From positions 18,739 through 24,650 of the forward strand of contig DPRT01000070.1 of NCBI GenBank assembly GCA_003538615.1: a stretch of DNA of 5,912 bases. Reading direction: 5' to 3'. The translations under genes were made by a program, and so were the position numbers. Source of the DNA: Holophagaceae bacterium (GTDB taxonomy: Bacteria; Acidobacteriota; Holophagae; Holophagales; Holophagaceae). Under the pieces are notes generated by a model. The model was given only the letters and a program-made list of their open reading frames with translations. It ran no database searches and was not told the DNA's origin. Positions 4,984 through 5,912 of the stretch are shown here, piece after piece. Numbering within the stretch: position 1 is the stretch's first letter; every line of letters starts with the position of its first letter.

Positions 4984-5912
4984 ATGAAGACACGCCTCCC
5001 CGAACACGGCCCCCTCGAGACCCCGCAGTTCTGGCGGACCCTTGAAGAGCGCCTCGAAACGCCCGAGGCCCAGGCGGCCGCCCACGACGAGTTCCTGCCC
5101 GGCGCCGGTCCCACCTCCTACGACGATGTCCACGGCCTGCCCCCCCAGGACCCGAGCGGGTTCTCCCGCCGCGACTTCCTGGGTCTGGTGACCGCTTCCG
5201 CCGCCCTGGCCGCCACCGTGGCCTGCGACCGCAAGGGCCAGGGCACCGTGGTGCCCTACACCAAGCGCCCCGTGGAAGTGGTGCCCGGTGTGGCCAACTA
5301 CTACGCCAGCGCCCACCAGGAGGGCCGCCGCGTCTACCCCGTGCTGGTGAAGACCCGGGAGGGCCGCCCCATCCACCTCACGGGCAACGACGAGCACCCC
5401 GGCGTGAAGGGCAAGACCAGCCCCCGCACCATGGCCGACGTGCTGCGCCTCTACGATCCAGACCGGCTGCGCGGCCCGAAGTCGGATGGCCGGATCGTCG
5501 GGTGGTCGGAAGCCGAGTCCCGCCTCCAGGGTGCCGTGAAGGACGCCAGGGCCGCCGGCAAGGCCGTGCTGCTCATCTCCGGCGCCGTGGTTTCGCCCAG
5601 CCGCAAGGCCCTGCTGGCGGACCTCAAGGCCGCCCTGCCCACGCTGGAACATCTGGCCTACGAGCCCGCCGCCGGCGACGCCGCCGAGGTGGCCGCCCAG
5701 GCCAGCTACGGCCAGGCCGTGGACCTCCAGCCCCGGCTGGACAAGGCCAAGGTCATCCTGTCGCTGGGTGCGGACTTCCTCAACGGCGAGGATCCGGAAG
5801 CGCTGGGCGCCTGGGGCGCGCAGCGCCGACTGGGGGACGCCCACGATCCCATCAACCGCCTCTGGGTGCTGGAAGGCCCCCTGACGCTGACGGGCACCAA
5901 CGCCGACCAGCG
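4984..5912 (+). CDS. actB: Alternative complex III iron-sulfur/molybdopterin-like subunit ActB, N-terminal part
   Basis: ActB is the large periplasmic subunit of alternative complex III. It has a molybdopterin-oxidoreductase-like domain that lacks the cofactor, followed by a ferredoxin-like domain carrying Fe-S clusters. Only the first 309 codons are present; the reading frame is open to the right edge. A 60-residue extension containing FWRTLEERLETPE (16-28) precedes the twin-arginine motif SRRDFLG (61-67) and a hydrophobic stretch ending at Cys81. This matches the known extended Tat signal of this family. VVPYTKRPVEVVPGVANYYA (89-108), GRPIHLTGNDEHPG (127-140) and VLRLYDPDRL (153-162) are characteristic. 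There is no CxxC-type cluster in the first domain, as expected for ActB; the Fe-S domain lies outside the window. ATG 4984 follows the previous stop by four bases, with a weak GGA (4974-4976) ribosome binding site, suggesting coupled translation. Confidence 0.9.
   Translation, partial: MKTRLPEHGPLETPQFWRTLEERLETPEAQAAAHDEFLPGAGPTSYDDVHGLPPQDPSGFSRRDFLGLVTASAALAATVACDRKGQGTVVPYTKRPVEVVPGVANYYASAHQEGRRVYPVLVKTREGRPIHLTGNDEHPGVKGKTSPRTMADVLRLYDPDRLRGPKSDGRIVGWSEAESRLQGAVKDARAAGKAVLLISGAVVSPSRKALLADLKAALPTLEHLAYEPAAGDAAEVAAQASYGQAVDLQPRLDKAKVILSLGADFLNGEDPEALGAWGAQRRLGDAHDPINRLWVLEGPLTLTGTNADQ

Noticed and set aside
3791..4993. 400-codon minus-strand open frame spanning the intergenic region and actA
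   Set aside because: It is antisense to the heme-motif-rich actA and the small ORF, shows no family resemblance, and is explained by GC-rich sequence having few stop codons.
4963..5844. 293-codon minus-strand open frame opposite actB
   Set aside because: It is a shadow of actB, whose plus-strand frame carries clear Tat and family motifs; the antisense protein is Gly/Ala/His-rich without domains.

Overview
The window is strongly GC-rich, with most codons ending in G or C, and comes from a Gram-negative-type (diderm) bacterium: it encodes apolipoprotein N-acyltransferase and the start of a membrane-bound alternative complex III (ACIII) locus. Gene content and codon style resemble Acidobacteriota of class Holophagae (Geothrix-like). 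This taxonomic guess rests on impression only; other high-GC respiring diderms such as Myxococcota are possible.

Layout. Bases 1-236 hold the start of an OPT-family transporter on the minus strand. A short divergent spacer (237-319) separates it from a compact plus-strand operon (320-3706): a SpoU/TrmH-type RNA 2'-O-methyltransferase, apolipoprotein N-acyltransferase (lnt), a GNAT acetyltransferase and a Maf nucleotide pyrophosphatase. Each of the three junctions is a stop/start overlap (TTGA, TGATG, ATGA), so the four genes are probably co-transcribed and translationally coupled. This is housekeeping content: RNA modification, lipoprotein maturation, acetylation of an unknown substrate, and nucleotide-pool cleaning.

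A 504-base gap (3707-4210) follows. It contains an AT-rich island (about 3850-4040) unlike its surroundings, packed with inverted repeats and TGTC/GACA half-sites, and then a GC-rich leader with a further palindrome. It probably holds the promoter and control region of the next operon.

Bases 4211-5912 begin an ACIII (quinol:electron acceptor oxidoreductase) operon: pentaheme cytochrome actA, an unrecognised 62-residue ORF, and the first 309 codons of actB with an extended Tat signal. The rest of the locus (normally actC onward, often followed by oxidase genes) would lie beyond the right edge.

The genes themselves are recognisable and mostly ordinary. The parts that look undescribed are the folded or operator-rich region upstream of actA and the small ORF between actA and actB.
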